A stretch of 64,000 bases of DNA, from the NCBI RefSeq assembly GCF_019734195.1, contig NZ_JAASHM010000014.1, positions 25,096 through 89,095 of the forward strand, written 5' to 3'. This DNA is from Clostridium sp. K13. GTDB lineage: Bacteria > Bacillota > Clostridia > Clostridiales > Clostridiaceae. Below the pieces are notes generated by a model, which was not told where the DNA came from, did no database searches, and saw only the letters and a list, made by a program, of their open reading frames with translations. A program made the translations under genes and the position numbers. Of this stretch, positions 34,646-44,013 are shown piece by piece; position 1 is the first letter of the stretch; every line of letters starts with the position of its first letter.

Positions 34646-34686
34646 AAAAGGCTACTCTACTCATAAAGATGAATAGAGTAGCTCTA
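34646..34686 (-). terminator. convergent terminator between GH20 gene and small secreted protein gene
   Basis: GGCTACTCTA (34650-34659) and TAGAGTAGCT (34673-34682) form a stem. On the minus strand the stem is followed by a T6 run, so it ends the gene at 34689; on the plus strand the tail is weaker. Confidence 0.8.
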
Positions 34687-34688
34687 TG

Positions 34689-35045
34689 TTATTTTATAGC
34701 TTCAATAAAAAATTCACCATCACCATAAACAATTATAATATCTCCCTCTAATAGAGTTCCTGAATTAAATAATGCATCTTTTTGATTTTCTAAATCTGTA
34801 GAATCATATCTTTTGGAATATCTTTGAATATTATCTTTATCAATTATATAAACATAACAAGTAGAATTCTTTGATATAAATCTAAAATTATATTGTCCAG
34901 GCTCAAAATCGCCATGGTTTGAGGATACTTTATAAGTTCCTTGAGTAAAAATATTGTTTAGTGGAGCAGCAAATGCTTTTTTTGTATTCGTAGAAAATAA
35001 TGTAACTACTATAATAAGAATAATAAAAAAATGTGATATTTTCAT
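34689..35045 (-). CDS. small secreted protein of unknown function
   Basis: 118 residues with a signal peptide (MKISHFFIILIIVVTLFSTNTKKAFAA, cleavage after AFA). The mature part (about 93 residues) reads FTQGTYKVSSNHGDFEPGQYNFRFIS, then a YVYIIDKDNIQRY segment and GTLLEGDIIIVYGDGEFFIEAI: a beta-rich pattern of the kind found in small extracellular or lipid/carbohydrate-binding domains. No cysteine pair, LPXTG or enzyme motif is present. Single gene, opposite in direction to both neighbours. I do not recognise a family. Confidence 0.8.
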   Translation of the reverse strand: MKISHFFIILIIVVTLFSTNTKKAFAAPLNNIFTQGTYKVSSNHGDFEPGQYNFRFISKNSTCYVYIIDKDNIQRYSKRYDSTDLENQKDALFNSGTLLEGDIIIVYGDGEFFIEAIK

Positions 35046-35261
35046 AATGTTATAGTTTCCTTAAAAAATCATCACAATTAGTTTGTGCTAGTTTAAGTTA
35101 TTCTATTAAATTTTTAATAGTTTTTATGTAGATGTAATTCATTTATCCATATTTAAAGTTGGATGTATTATATATCTTCATAAAAAATCCCTCTTAAATA
35201 TCATTTAGATAATATGATAATCATATAAATCTAATAAGTAGAATATTTAGGAGGAGTATTA

Positions 35262-37046
35262 GTGGATGAAAATAGATTCTGTGACAAATATTTAGATGAA
35301 AATTATTTTCATTATGTAATTGAGTATAGAGGGGATTTTCAAGAAAAGGTAGATAAATTAGATTATGTATGTGGAGTTGCTATTATGGATACTTTAGGAG
35401 TAGTAGCTGTACAAGAAAAAGATTTGCCAAAGTTAAGACAAGAAGTCCCAGAAATTATATTTGTTGAAGCAAGAAGTGTTTATACTTTACAAGATATAGA
35501 TCCTTCTAATGTTGATAATATTAATAGTGTTAAGATAAATCCATACTTAAACTTAACTGGAAAAGGTATATTGGTAGGTATGATTGATAGTGGTATAAAT
35601 TATTTAAATGAAGAGTTTATAAGAGAGGATGATACATCTAGAATAATTAGTATATGGGATCAGAATATGATTTCAGAAAAAAGTAATTTTAAATATGGAT
35701 TTGTATATAATAATGAAAAAATAAATGAAGCAATTAAAGTGTATAAATCAGGGGGAGATCCATATAGTATAGTGAATACTAAGGATGAAATAGATCATGG
35801 AACTAAAATGGCAGGAATAATTGGTGCTAGAGGCTATAATGGCAAAATGCAAGGAATAGCAAAAGATTGTGATTTTTTAGTAGTGAAATTATTACAATCA
35901 CCTAATTATAAAAAGCTTTTAAAAGATAACAATCTTCCTGAAGTACCGGTATATAGTAATGCAGAGGTTTTATCAGCGATTGAATTTTTGAGAGAATCGG
36001 CAAAAGAATTACAAAGACCCTTAATAATATTTATTGGAGTAGGAAGTCAAGAAGGTAGTCATGATGGATATAACATAACAGCAAGATTTATAAGTTCACT
36101 TGCAAGTAGAGAGGGAATAATTTTTGTAAGTGGAACTGGAAACTTAGGGGATGCAGAAGGGCATGCTTCAAATTTTATTAAGAATGTAGGAGAAGTAGAT
36201 ACTGTAGAATTAAGTGTATCTAAAAATATGAAGAGTTTAGAATTCTATGTTTGGGTTCAAAAGCCAGATGAGATGTCAATAAGTGTAATAGATCCAGCTG
36301 GAGAAGATACAGGGTTTTATAATCCTAAAATATACTCTATAGAAAGAAAGGATTTTTATTTATTAAATACTCAGCTTGAGATAAGAGGTTATAATCCTGA
36401 AAATTTTACTGGGCATCAAATCTTTATTTTAAATTTTAATAATATTAAAAATGGAGTATGGAAAATTAGATTAAGAGGAGATTATATTACTAGAGGAAGA
36501 TATGATATATGGTTACCAGATAAAAAATTATTACCTGAAGGAACTAAATTTTTAAAGGTAGATCCATATACAACATTAACAATACCATCTACAGCAAGAA
36601 GTGTTGTAACGGTAGCTTATTATAATAGTAACAATAATTCTATTGTTGCATCTTCTGGAAGGGGATACAATTCAAATTATTTAATTAATCCAGATTTAGC
36701 TGTAGGTGGAATAAATATTTTAACAACATCAGGAACAGATAATAAGATAGTTGCAGTTAGTGGAAGTTCACCAGCAACAGCAATAGTAACAGGAGCGGTT
36801 TGTCTTTTAGCTCAATGGCAATTTGCGGATATTAAATACTCTGGACTTTATTCAACTAAAATAAGAAGTTTATTAATTTATAGTGCTACAAGGGAGCGAA
36901 ATTATGTTTATCCAAATGAGGATTTAGGATATGGAAAATTAAATTTATTAGATGTATTTACTATATTGGGAGGGCGTTATAGAGGAAAGGAAGAATATAT
37001 TGAGTATTTTGTTGGAAAGTTATTTGTAAGATATCCAATTAATTAA
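35262..37046 (+). CDS. Csp-like subtilisin family (S8) serine protease, first of a pair
   Basis: 594 residues from a GTG with TAGGAGGAG upstream. No signal peptide. An N-terminal prodomain-like region (1-95) precedes the S8 domain with an intact triad: Asp109 (GMIDSGIN), His179 (DHGTKMAG) and Ser503 (SGSSPATA). The long insert between His and Ser (about 325-430, EFYVWVQKPDEMSISVIDPAGEDTGF) is the jelly-roll typical of Csp proteases, which in Clostridium perfringens activate the spore cortex hydrolase SleC during germination. The Ser motif is SGSSP instead of SGTSM. No sleC gene is in the window. A general spore-associated S8 protease is the alternative. Confidence 0.85.
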   Translation: MDENRFCDKYLDENYFHYVIEYRGDFQEKVDKLDYVCGVAIMDTLGVVAVQEKDLPKLRQEVPEIIFVEARSVYTLQDIDPSNVDNINSVKINPYLNLTGKGILVGMIDSGINYLNEEFIREDDTSRIISIWDQNMISEKSNFKYGFVYNNEKINEAIKVYKSGGDPYSIVNTKDEIDHGTKMAGIIGARGYNGKMQGIAKDCDFLVVKLLQSPNYKKLLKDNNLPEVPVYSNAEVLSAIEFLRESAKELQRPLIIFIGVGSQEGSHDGYNITARFISSLASREGIIFVSGTGNLGDAEGHASNFIKNVGEVDTVELSVSKNMKSLEFYVWVQKPDEMSISVIDPAGEDTGFYNPKIYSIERKDFYLLNTQLEIRGYNPENFTGHQIFILNFNNIKNGVWKIRLRGDYITRGRYDIWLPDKKLLPEGTKFLKVDPYTTLTIPSTARSVVTVAYYNSNNNSIVASSGRGYNSNYLINPDLAVGGINILTTSGTDNKIVAVSGSSPATAIVTGAVCLLAQWQFADIKYSGLYSTKIRSLLIYSATRERNYVYPNEDLGYGKLNLLDVFTILGGRYRGKEEYIEYFVGKLFVRYPIN

Positions 37047-37072
37047 ATATCTTGAGAATAAGAGGGGATTTA

Positions 37073-38851
37073 ATGGAGAGTAAGATAGATAAAAATAATG
37101 AATATATTTTTAATAGCCCTAATTACGTTCATATAATGATTGAATATTTAGGGAAAGTTACTGGCGATAAAAAAAATGAAGAAGGCGTATTTATAACATT
37201 TATAAATAATGAATATGCTATTGCATCTATTAAACTTGATATTTTAAGAGCAAATAATAAACTTGATGAGAGTAATCAAGATATTAATTACATAAGAGGA
37301 ATAATAACATCATATATTGATTCTAGTGAGTTTAAAGTAATATATGTACTTCCATCACAACTATATACATTACAAGAAATATCAGCTATTGAAGCGGCTC
37401 AAGTAAATCTTTTAGAAGATAACCCACAATTGAATTTAAATGGGGATGGCGTAATAATTGGAATAATTGATACAGGAATAGATTATTTAAATGAGGAGTT
37501 TATGGATAGTGATGGAAAAAGTAGAGTGCTTTATATTTGGGATCAAACAATTAATTCTGATAGTAATAATAATTATGAGGTGCCATTTGGAACGTTATAT
37601 ACAAATGAACAAATTAATAAAGCCATAGAAATATATAATTCAGGCGGGAATCCATATGATGTAGTTCCAAGTAAGGATAATTATGGGCATGGTACTGGAA
37701 TGGCGGGGATTGTAGGGGCTACAGGTAAAAATAAGGAGATTAAGGGTATAGCACCAGAATGTAAGTTTGTTATAGTAAAATTAAGTGAAGCAAAATATAC
37801 ACAGGAAAGTTTAGGCGTTGATATGCCTATATTTTCATTAGTAACTATTTTTTCAGCAATAGAATATTTAAGAAAAGTTTTATTTAATGAAAAGAAACCA
37901 GTAGTTATTTTACTACCCTTAGGTACTAATAATGGTAATCATAAGGGAAATAATATATTTGATAATTTTCTAGAAAGTATATCTAGTAATGTTGGAGTTG
38001 TATTAGTTACTGGATCTGGAAACCAAGGGAATGTAGATGGACATGTGTCGGGAAGTATTAAGGATAAAAATACTATAGAAGTTATTGAAATGTTAATTGC
38101 AGAGAATCAAAAGTATATGGGTTTAGAAATGTGGGTTGATTTACCAGATATTGTTGAAGTCAATTTAATATCACCATCTGGAGAGGAAACTGGTTTTATA
38201 CAGGCGGGGACACAGATAGATAAGTTAAGTAATTTCGTTTTTGAAAAAACTATAGCAAAAATAAGCTATTTTATACCAGAAGCATATACTGGAGAAGAAA
38301 AGGTAAATATATACTTTGCTAATTTAGTACCTGGAATATGGCAATTAAAACTAAGAATTAGAGAAGGAGAAATGGCAAGGTATAATGCTTGGTTATGGCA
38401 ATCGGGATTAGCCCTTCCAGGAACAAGGCTTACACCAAGCAATCCATATGGAACTTTAACAGTCCCAGGAGATTCAGACTTTGTTGTTACAGTTGCTGCT
38501 TATAATCAAAATAATAATAATTTATTAAGCTATTCAGGGGTAGCATTTAGAGATGAATATATGGATAAAATAGACTTTGCGGCAGGAGGAGTTAATACTT
38601 TAACAGTTGGATTAAATAATTCTACACAAGTTATTAGTGGAACTAGTTTAGCTGCAGCTATTGGAGCTGGGGCTTGTGCTTTGCTTTTTCAATGGGGAAT
38701 TGTTCAAGGAAATTATCCATACATGTATTCTCAAAGCATAAAAACCTTTCTAAGAAGAGGTGTTATTAAGAGAGGAAAAGATATTTATCCTAATCCACAG
38801 TGGGGATACGGAATAATAAATTTTTATAAAATATTTGAGAAAATGCTTTAA
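37073..38851 (+). CDS. Csp-like subtilisin family (S8) serine protease, second of a pair
   Basis: 592 residues from the ATG at 37073 (AGAGGGGAT upstream); an in-frame TTG at 37052 is less likely. Same architecture as its neighbour, 26 bases upstream: propeptide (to about 115), S8 domain with Asp133 (GIIDTGID), His206 (GHGTGMAG) and Ser525 (SGTSLAAA), and the insert with MGLEMWVDLPDIVEVNLISPSGEETGF. All three catalytic residues are intact, so it is not the pseudoprotease type (CspC of Clostridioides). Arrangement in tandem under one promoter is as for cspABC of C. perfringens. Confidence 0.87.
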   Translation: MESKIDKNNEYIFNSPNYVHIMIEYLGKVTGDKKNEEGVFITFINNEYAIASIKLDILRANNKLDESNQDINYIRGIITSYIDSSEFKVIYVLPSQLYTLQEISAIEAAQVNLLEDNPQLNLNGDGVIIGIIDTGIDYLNEEFMDSDGKSRVLYIWDQTINSDSNNNYEVPFGTLYTNEQINKAIEIYNSGGNPYDVVPSKDNYGHGTGMAGIVGATGKNKEIKGIAPECKFVIVKLSEAKYTQESLGVDMPIFSLVTIFSAIEYLRKVLFNEKKPVVILLPLGTNNGNHKGNNIFDNFLESISSNVGVVLVTGSGNQGNVDGHVSGSIKDKNTIEVIEMLIAENQKYMGLEMWVDLPDIVEVNLISPSGEETGFIQAGTQIDKLSNFVFEKTIAKISYFIPEAYTGEEKVNIYFANLVPGIWQLKLRIREGEMARYNAWLWQSGLALPGTRLTPSNPYGTLTVPGDSDFVVTVAAYNQNNNNLLSYSGVAFRDEYMDKIDFAAGGVNTLTVGLNNSTQVISGTSLAAAIGAGACALLFQWGIVQGNYPYMYSQSIKTFLRRGVIKRGKDIYPNPQWGYGIINFYKIFEKML

Positions 38852-38870
38852 CTTTATTAAGTAACAAAAT

Positions 38871-38915
38871 AAGACCATTAAAAGCTGTAAGAATGTTTTT
38901 AATGGTCTTTGATTT
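38871..38915 (+). terminator. terminator after the protease pair
   Basis: AAGACCATTAAAA and TTTTTAATGGTCTTT pair around a 12-base loop. The stem ends with T residues on both strands, so it may also end the pseudogene that reads toward it. Confidence 0.85.
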
Positions 38916-38924
38916 TATTTAAAG

Positions 38925-39937
38925 TTAATTAATAGATTTTATACCTGTTAAGATTGATATATATGCTATCATAACAAAGAAAATATTAGCTGCTAATGCA
39001 CCAAAGGTTAATGCGCAGTTAAATAAATAAACCATAGGAACATATAAAATGATTATTAAAGCTAGAGGTATTAATCACTTAGATTTTCATGATTATCATA
39101 AGGTGTATGATAATTTTCTAAGCCGTCTAAAACAGCTATATTAATTCCAGTTAAATTATTTTCTAAAAACACTGTAAAGTCAGTCTAGTTAGGTAATAAT
39201 CTATAGATTTCAGGAGTTATAGAATATGAAAATGGACTAGTGCTAGATTTATATAAGTCTAATACAGCATCATTATTAGGGCTTGTCTCGAACATTACAG
39301 CAGGACCTTCAGTTCCTCTTGCTTCTATGTTTATTACATAATTAACACCATCTAAAATTTCACTTTCTTTAACAGCCTCTTTTGCACCTAAAAGACCATA
39401 TTCTTCACCATCAGTAAATAAAATTTTAATTCCATTCTCCAGCTCGATATTTTGTTCTTTTATTACTCTTAATGTTTCTAAAATAGTAGCAAGGGCATAA
39501 CCAGCATCGGCAGCACCTAAAGATCCGTCTATTTCAGCATAACGTTCTGTTTTGGCATGAGAACTATCGTAATGTGTAGCTAGTAAAATATAAGAATCTG
39601 ATTTACCTTTGATTTCAGCATAAATATTTTCAACTGATACAAGACTATCGCTTCTTTTTTCATATAAGTCATCATATTTATATAGTTTAGATTCTATTCC
39701 TAATTCAGAAAGTTCAGATACTAAGTAGTCTCTTACCTTTTCTTTTGCGTCAATATCGAAAATTGAGTGTGGTTCTTGAGCAATATTTTTTATATGTTCC
39801 ATTTGATTATTAACATTAGTTTTTGTGTTATCAGTATAATTAGGCTTAGATGGATTCAATGACTTAAATCCTATAAAGCATTATAATAACATAACAAATA
39901 CTATAATCATATACTTTGTTTTCTTCTGTAAATTCAT
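38925..39937 (-). pseudogene. decayed secreted M28-family aminopeptidase with membrane tail
   Basis: The central 224 codons (39859-39185) encode an M28 metallopeptidase: LLATHYDSS (metal His-Asp type), GAADAGYALATILE, LFTDGEEYGLLGAKE, and NIEARGTEGPAVMFETSPNN. Upstream the frame continues to an ATG at 39937 with RBS AAGGGG and a signal-anchor (MNLQKKTKYMIIVFVMLL), broken by a TAA at 39881-39883. Downstream a TAG at 39187-39185 interrupts before TDFTVFLENNLTG and NYHTPYDNHENLSD, the conserved end of the peptidase; after another stop, a hydrophobic run of about 50 residues in another frame (to 38925) is the remnant of the C-terminal membrane part. At least three disabling changes, so not functional. 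Confidence 0.88.
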
Positions 39938-40177
39938 TTTTTATCCCCTTGGTATATACAATTAAATATGATTGCGTTGGGGATATAATATCATAAGCCA
40001 AATATTTTGTAAATCAAAATATATTATTAGATAATAAAAATTATTTAAATATAAGTTAGAGAATTTACATAGATTAATTAATATTATAAAAAGTAGAAAT
40101 TAAAAATGTACTTTAGGTTTATTTGATATTTATGTAAGATATATATAAGAAAATTATAATAAAAAGGAGTACATAAT

Positions 40178-40987
40178 ATGAGTATGGAATTAATTATTCT
40201 AGGAACAGGATCAGCTATGGTTACAAAATGTTATAATACTTGTTTTGCTTTAAGAAATGGACAAAAATATTTCTTAGTAGATGCTGGTGGTGGAAACGGA
40301 ATATTATCACAATTGGAAAAGGCTGAAATTGATTATAAAAATATTAAGGGGATGTTTGTTACTCATGGACATACAGATCATATATTAGGTGCAATATGGA
40401 TAATAAGAAAGTATGCAGCATTAATGCATGAAGGAAAATTTGAGGGTGAATTTATTATTTATGGACATAATGAAGTTGTTAATATTTTAAAATCTTTAAG
40501 TAATATGATGTTAACTAAAAAGTTATTAAAATTTATAGGTAATGGAATTAATATTTGTGAAGTATGCCATGGGGATAGAGTAAATATTATAGGAATAAAT
40601 ATAGAGTTCTTTGATATTGAATCTACTAAAGATAAACAATTTGGATTTAAAGCAATTCTTCCAAATGAGAAGAAATTAGTTTGTCTTGGGGATGAACCCT
40701 ATAATGAAGTAAATAGAGAGTATGTTGAAAATTGCAATTGGTTACTGTCAGAAGCTTTTTGTTTATATGCAGATAGAGAAATATTTAAGCCTTATGAAAA
40801 GAGTCATAGTACACCTATTGAGGCGGGAAAACTTGCAAAAGAACTTAATGTTGAAAATTTAGTATTGTATCACACAGAAGATAAGAAGCTTTTAGAACGT
40901 AAAAGACTTTATAGTGAAGAAGCAAATTCAGTTTATGATGGACAAGTATTTGTTCCATATGATTTAGAAAGAATAGAACTTAAATAA
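40178..40987 (+). CDS. MBL-fold metallo-hydrolase, ribonuclease Z-like
   Basis: 269 residues. It begins ELIILGTGSAMVTKCYNTCFAL and has the metal motif THGHTDHILGA, a histidine in HGDRVNI, the Asp of VCLGDEPYN and the late His of YHTEDKK. The overall plan fits the RNase Z/ElaC-related branch, but the gene lacks the exosite arm of true tRNase Z and ElaC residues downstream are poorly matched, so it may act on another phosphodiester or ester. RBS AAGGAG. Stand-alone gene between a pseudogene and a terminator. Confidence 0.8.
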   Translation: MSMELIILGTGSAMVTKCYNTCFALRNGQKYFLVDAGGGNGILSQLEKAEIDYKNIKGMFVTHGHTDHILGAIWIIRKYAALMHEGKFEGEFIIYGHNEVVNILKSLSNMMLTKKLLKFIGNGINICEVCHGDRVNIIGINIEFFDIESTKDKQFGFKAILPNEKKLVCLGDEPYNEVNREYVENCNWLLSEAFCLYADREIFKPYEKSHSTPIEAGKLAKELNVENLVLYHTEDKKLLERKRLYSEEANSVYDGQVFVPYDLERIELK

Positions 40988-40995
40988 TATGATAA

Positions 40996-41034
40996 AAATA
41001 TGATTTTCTAAAAATTAGAGAATCATATTTTTTA
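40996..41034 (+). terminator. terminator after the MBL hydrolase
   Basis: AATATGATTTTCT pairs with AGAGAATCATATT around AAAAATT, followed by T6. Confidence 0.88.
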
Positions 41035-41042
41035 TTGTTTTG

Positions 41043-41682
41043 TTATATTGTTACAAAAGGTTTAACAACGGAATTACTCTCGTTTTTATCTAGTGCATCT
41101 TCAATAGCTTTATACATTTTCTCTAAGTTATAAATATATTAAGCATATCCTTCAACTGATGCAGTTCCATCAACTAATTTTTTTATATAGCCTGTATTCT
41201 CTGCAGCACTATGTAATAAAGATGTCTTTTCTCTTATATCCTAAATAATTCGCCATGAATTATGATTTTATTGGAATCGATCATCATAGATAAATTATTT
41301 ATAGTAATTGAAAGATATTTAATTGCGGAATGAAGGATGTTTATTATACCCTCATCACCTAATTTATAAGCATTTAAGATTGTTTCCGTTTTTTAACATT
41401 ATTCTCAAAATAAATAGGCATATTGATATTATCTAACAAGATTTTAATGTTAAAAGTTTTCCAAAAAGGATTATTAGTAATGATTTAGTTGTTAGTTTTA
41501 TCAAAATGCCCAGGAAGAGCAATACCAATTGCTTTTGGTGAATAGTCTTTACATAATTCTATGAATTCATTTAATTGATTCATATAAAAATCTTCTGTTA
41601 AGGTAATATTTAAATTATTATTTTCTAATTGAATAGTTTTTTCTTTTATAATTTTACCAACGTTATCAGTTAGACAAAAAGA
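41043..41682 (-). pseudogene. ROK-family regulator/kinase pseudogene, 5' end lost
   Basis: Reading the minus strand from 41682 gives recognisable ROK pieces, in order: LTDNVGKIIKEKTIQLENNNLNI, YSPKAIGIALPGHFDKTNN, then a TAA, IITNNPFWKTFNIK, NINMPIYFENNVKK, GLGDEGIINILHSAIKYLSI, SNKIIIHGELF, a frame break, LLHSAAENTGYIKKLVDGTASVEGYA, a stop, and YNLEKMYKAIEDALDK ending at 41043. So most of a ROK domain is present with several stops and shifts; the DNA-binding start is absent, cut at about 41680 where the coding end of a wall protein on the other strand begins. Confidence 0.85.
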
Positions 41683-42141
41683 TTTGATAGAAAAGGTGTT
41701 AATCTTACTATTAAAGAACGTAGTTTAGAAACAGATTTAGAAAATAGTGGTTTATCTTTAGATGGATATATAAATGAAAAAATAGAAACAATAGTATTAC
41801 CAGAAGGATGGACTTGGGAAAATCCTGAGACTATCATTACTGAAGATATGGAAGAAATAACTGTACTATTCAGCAAAAATGGATTTGAAAAAACTGAAAA
41901 AGTATCAATTAATGCTTTAGTTAAAGGTGAGGAAACACCAGAAACACCAGAAAAGCCTGAAGGTTCAAAGCCAGAAACATCAAAACCAGAAGAATCAAAA
42001 CCAGATAAGGGTAATAATGGGTTGGTTCAAACAGGAGATATAAGTTCTTTAGGTGCTACTGCTGCGATGCTTATGGCATCTGGGGCAACGATTTTAGTTA
42101 CAAGAAAACGTAAAGAAAAAAATAATATATTAAAAACATAA
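41674..42141 (+). pseudogene. 3' fragment of a sortase-anchored surface protein
   Basis: The frame is open from the TAG at 41671-41673 but the first ATG is at 41848, far inside an established domain. Residues before it (LTIKERSLETDLENSGLSLDGYINEKIETIVLPEGWTWENP, given in part) read as an extracellular domain. The C-terminus has a repeat-rich Pro/Glu/Lys spacer (TPETPEKPEGSKPETSKPEE), the sortase-like signal LVQTGD, a hydrophobic helix (LGATAAMLMASGATILV) and a basic tail (RKRKEKNN). No signal peptide exists, so it could not be secreted. It is a deletion remnant joined to the ROK pseudogene. Confidence 0.8.
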
Positions 42142-42189
42142 CTCCTAATAAAATTATATATAAATTTAATCTTTAAAATAATGTACTTA

Positions 42190-42225
42190 ATATAACCAAT
42201 CACTTTTGTGGTTGGTTATATTTAT
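42190..42225 (+). terminator. bidirectional hairpin terminator
   Basis: ATATAACCAATCAC (42190-42203) pairs with GTGGTTGGTTATAT (42209-42222). It separates the wall-protein remnant and the convergent radical SAM gene; flanking T/A runs suit both strands. Confidence 0.85.
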
Positions 42226-42239
42226 TATATATAAACCTG

Positions 42240-42899
42240 CTATTCTAAAGGCCTAACTCTTAATTTTATACCTAATTCATCACATATTTTTTGACTTGAT
42301 TTAATATTATCAGTACCAATACAATCAACTACAGTAAAAACAACATTTGGTATATAATGTTTACAAGATAAAGCAAATTTCTTCATTGCTTCATAAGATT
42401 TTATTCCAAACTTATTTTTAGTTATTTCATAAAATTCTTCTGCATTTGGAGCATTAAGACTTATTGAAACTGTATCAATTAAGCCTTTTAATAAAGGGGC
42501 AACTTCCTTATTATTAATTAAATCTCCAAGACCATTAGTATTTATTCTTACTGGCATATTAGGATTTCTTTTCTTTATATATTTAGAAATTTCAATTATT
42601 GCATCTAATCTTTCAGTTGGTTCTCCAAAGCCACAGAAGATAATTTCATCATAAAGATTAATACTAATAGATTCAAATTCGTTAATTACTTCTTCAACAG
42701 TAGGTTCAGTTTCTAACCATAAACTATTGCTTTCAGTCATCTTTTTTGTTCTTCTCAAACAAAATGTACAAGCACAAGGACAACGATTAGTTAAATTTAC
42801 ATATATATTCTTTTTAATGCCTTTAGCTTCCATTTCTTCGATTGTTATATTTTTTAAGTTTATAAAATTACTATTATTAATAGTATATAGAATAACCAT
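42240..42899 (-). CDS. TatD-linked radical SAM protein
   Basis: 219 residues. The cluster motif CPCACTFC is CX3CX2C, within YVNLTNRCPCACTFCLRRTK. Next come the block SLWLETEPTVEEVINEF, the SAM-binding FCGFGEPTERLDAI, then NTNGLGDLIN and SISLNAPNAEEF. This is the pattern of the radical SAM family often next to, or fused with, TatD nucleases (tatD_link_rSAM), of unknown reaction. No TatD is in the window. It follows the pyridoxal kinase gene by 19 bases on the same strand, so they are likely co-transcribed. RBS AAAGGATGGGG. Confidence 0.85.
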   Translation of the reverse strand: MVILYTINNSNFINLKNITIEEMEAKGIKKNIYVNLTNRCPCACTFCLRRTKKMTESNSLWLETEPTVEEVINEFESISINLYDEIIFCGFGEPTERLDAIIEISKYIKKRNPNMPVRINTNGLGDLINNKEVAPLLKGLIDTVSISLNAPNAEEFYEITKNKFGIKSYEAMKKFALSCKHYIPNVVFTVVDCIGTDNIKSSQKICDELGIKLRVRPLE

Positions 42900-42918
42900 A
42901 TAACCCCATCCTTTTATA

Positions 42919-43746
42919 TTATTTTAATTCTGTTAAAAACTCTTCAAAACAAACTCCGTAGCTTCCAGGTAAATTTAGCTCAGTAGTAAATTTTAATGAT
43001 TTACTAATAAAGCTTGTTGCTTTTTCTATGGCATATGCAAAATCTTCACCTTTAACAATACTTGCAGATACAATAGAGGAAAAAACATCACCGGTACCAG
43101 AACGATCATCTCCTATTTTTTCAACTTGTATAACCTTATAAGACTTATTAATTTCAAATATAAAGTTTTCTATTGCGCCTTGTCTTTGTAGACCTGTAAT
43201 TACGATTTTACTAGGTCCCTGAAGAGATAACTTTTCACATAATAAATTTAATTCTTCATGTGTAGGAGTTTCATCAGGATAAGGTATATCTAATAATCTA
43301 CAAAGTTCAGTAAGGTTCGGTGTTATTACATCTGCATATTTAATTAAATTTTGCATTTCTTTGCACATTTCATCTGTATAAGTAGAATAAAGCTTACCGT
43401 AATCCCCCATTACTGGGTCTATTAAAACTATATTGTTTTTTGTTTTGAATTTTTTTAAAAAATCTATAACTATTTTAATTTGCTCTTTTGAACCTAAAAA
43501 GCCAGTACATATTCCATCAAAACTTAAATCAAGTATTTCCCAATTATTTATATATTCTTTCATTTTAGGAGTATAATCTTCAAAGAAGAAATTATTAAAC
43601 CCAGTATGATTGGAAAGTATTGCTGTTGGGATAAAACAACATTGGACTTTTAGTGCTGATATAATAGGTAATGAAACAGCTATTGAGCATCTACCGAAGC
43701 CGGTAATATCATTTATAAGAGCTATTTTTTTTTGACTAAATCCCAT
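42919..43746 (-). CDS. pdxY: pyridoxal/pyridoxamine kinase
   Basis: 275 residues from the ATG at 43746 (MGFSQKKIALINDITGFG); an in-frame GTG at 43758 sits too close to the RBS AAAGGA. The fold is ribokinase-like: INDITGFGRCSIAVSLPIISALKVQ, the TAILSNHTGF pocket, LIDPVMGDYGKLY, ITPNLTELCRLL and the ATP/anion-hole motif GDDRSGTGDVFSSI. It would salvage vitamin B6 to PLP. Assignment to PdxY rather than ThiD rests on the HTGF and VMGD-GKLY blocks. It leads an operon with the radical SAM gene. Confidence 0.88.
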   Translation of the reverse strand: MGFSQKKIALINDITGFGRCSIAVSLPIISALKVQCCFIPTAILSNHTGFNNFFFEDYTPKMKEYINNWEILDLSFDGICTGFLGSKEQIKIVIDFLKKFKTKNNIVLIDPVMGDYGKLYSTYTDEMCKEMQNLIKYADVITPNLTELCRLLDIPYPDETPTHEELNLLCEKLSLQGPSKIVITGLQRQGAIENFIFEINKSYKVIQVEKIGDDRSGTGDVFSSIVSASIVKGEDFAYAIEKATSFISKSLKFTTELNLPGSYGVCFEEFLTELK

Positions 43747-44013
43747 TATTATTTTCACATCCTTTAAGTATTAATTATAAAAGAAGAATTTGGGAAAAGC
43801 AATTTTGTAGGAAATGTAACGATACAATACTTAGAGAGTTTATAAGAAGATTTTATATTAATTGTAAGAGTAAATAATATAAAATCCCCTTAATTTTGTT
43901 GTTAATTATTTAAATATAGAAAAGAAGGTAAGTGAATTCCTATTATTTGATGGAGCATATCTACAAGCTACAAAGTAATCGTCTTAATAAAAAAATGTAA
44001 AGTTAAGAAAAGT

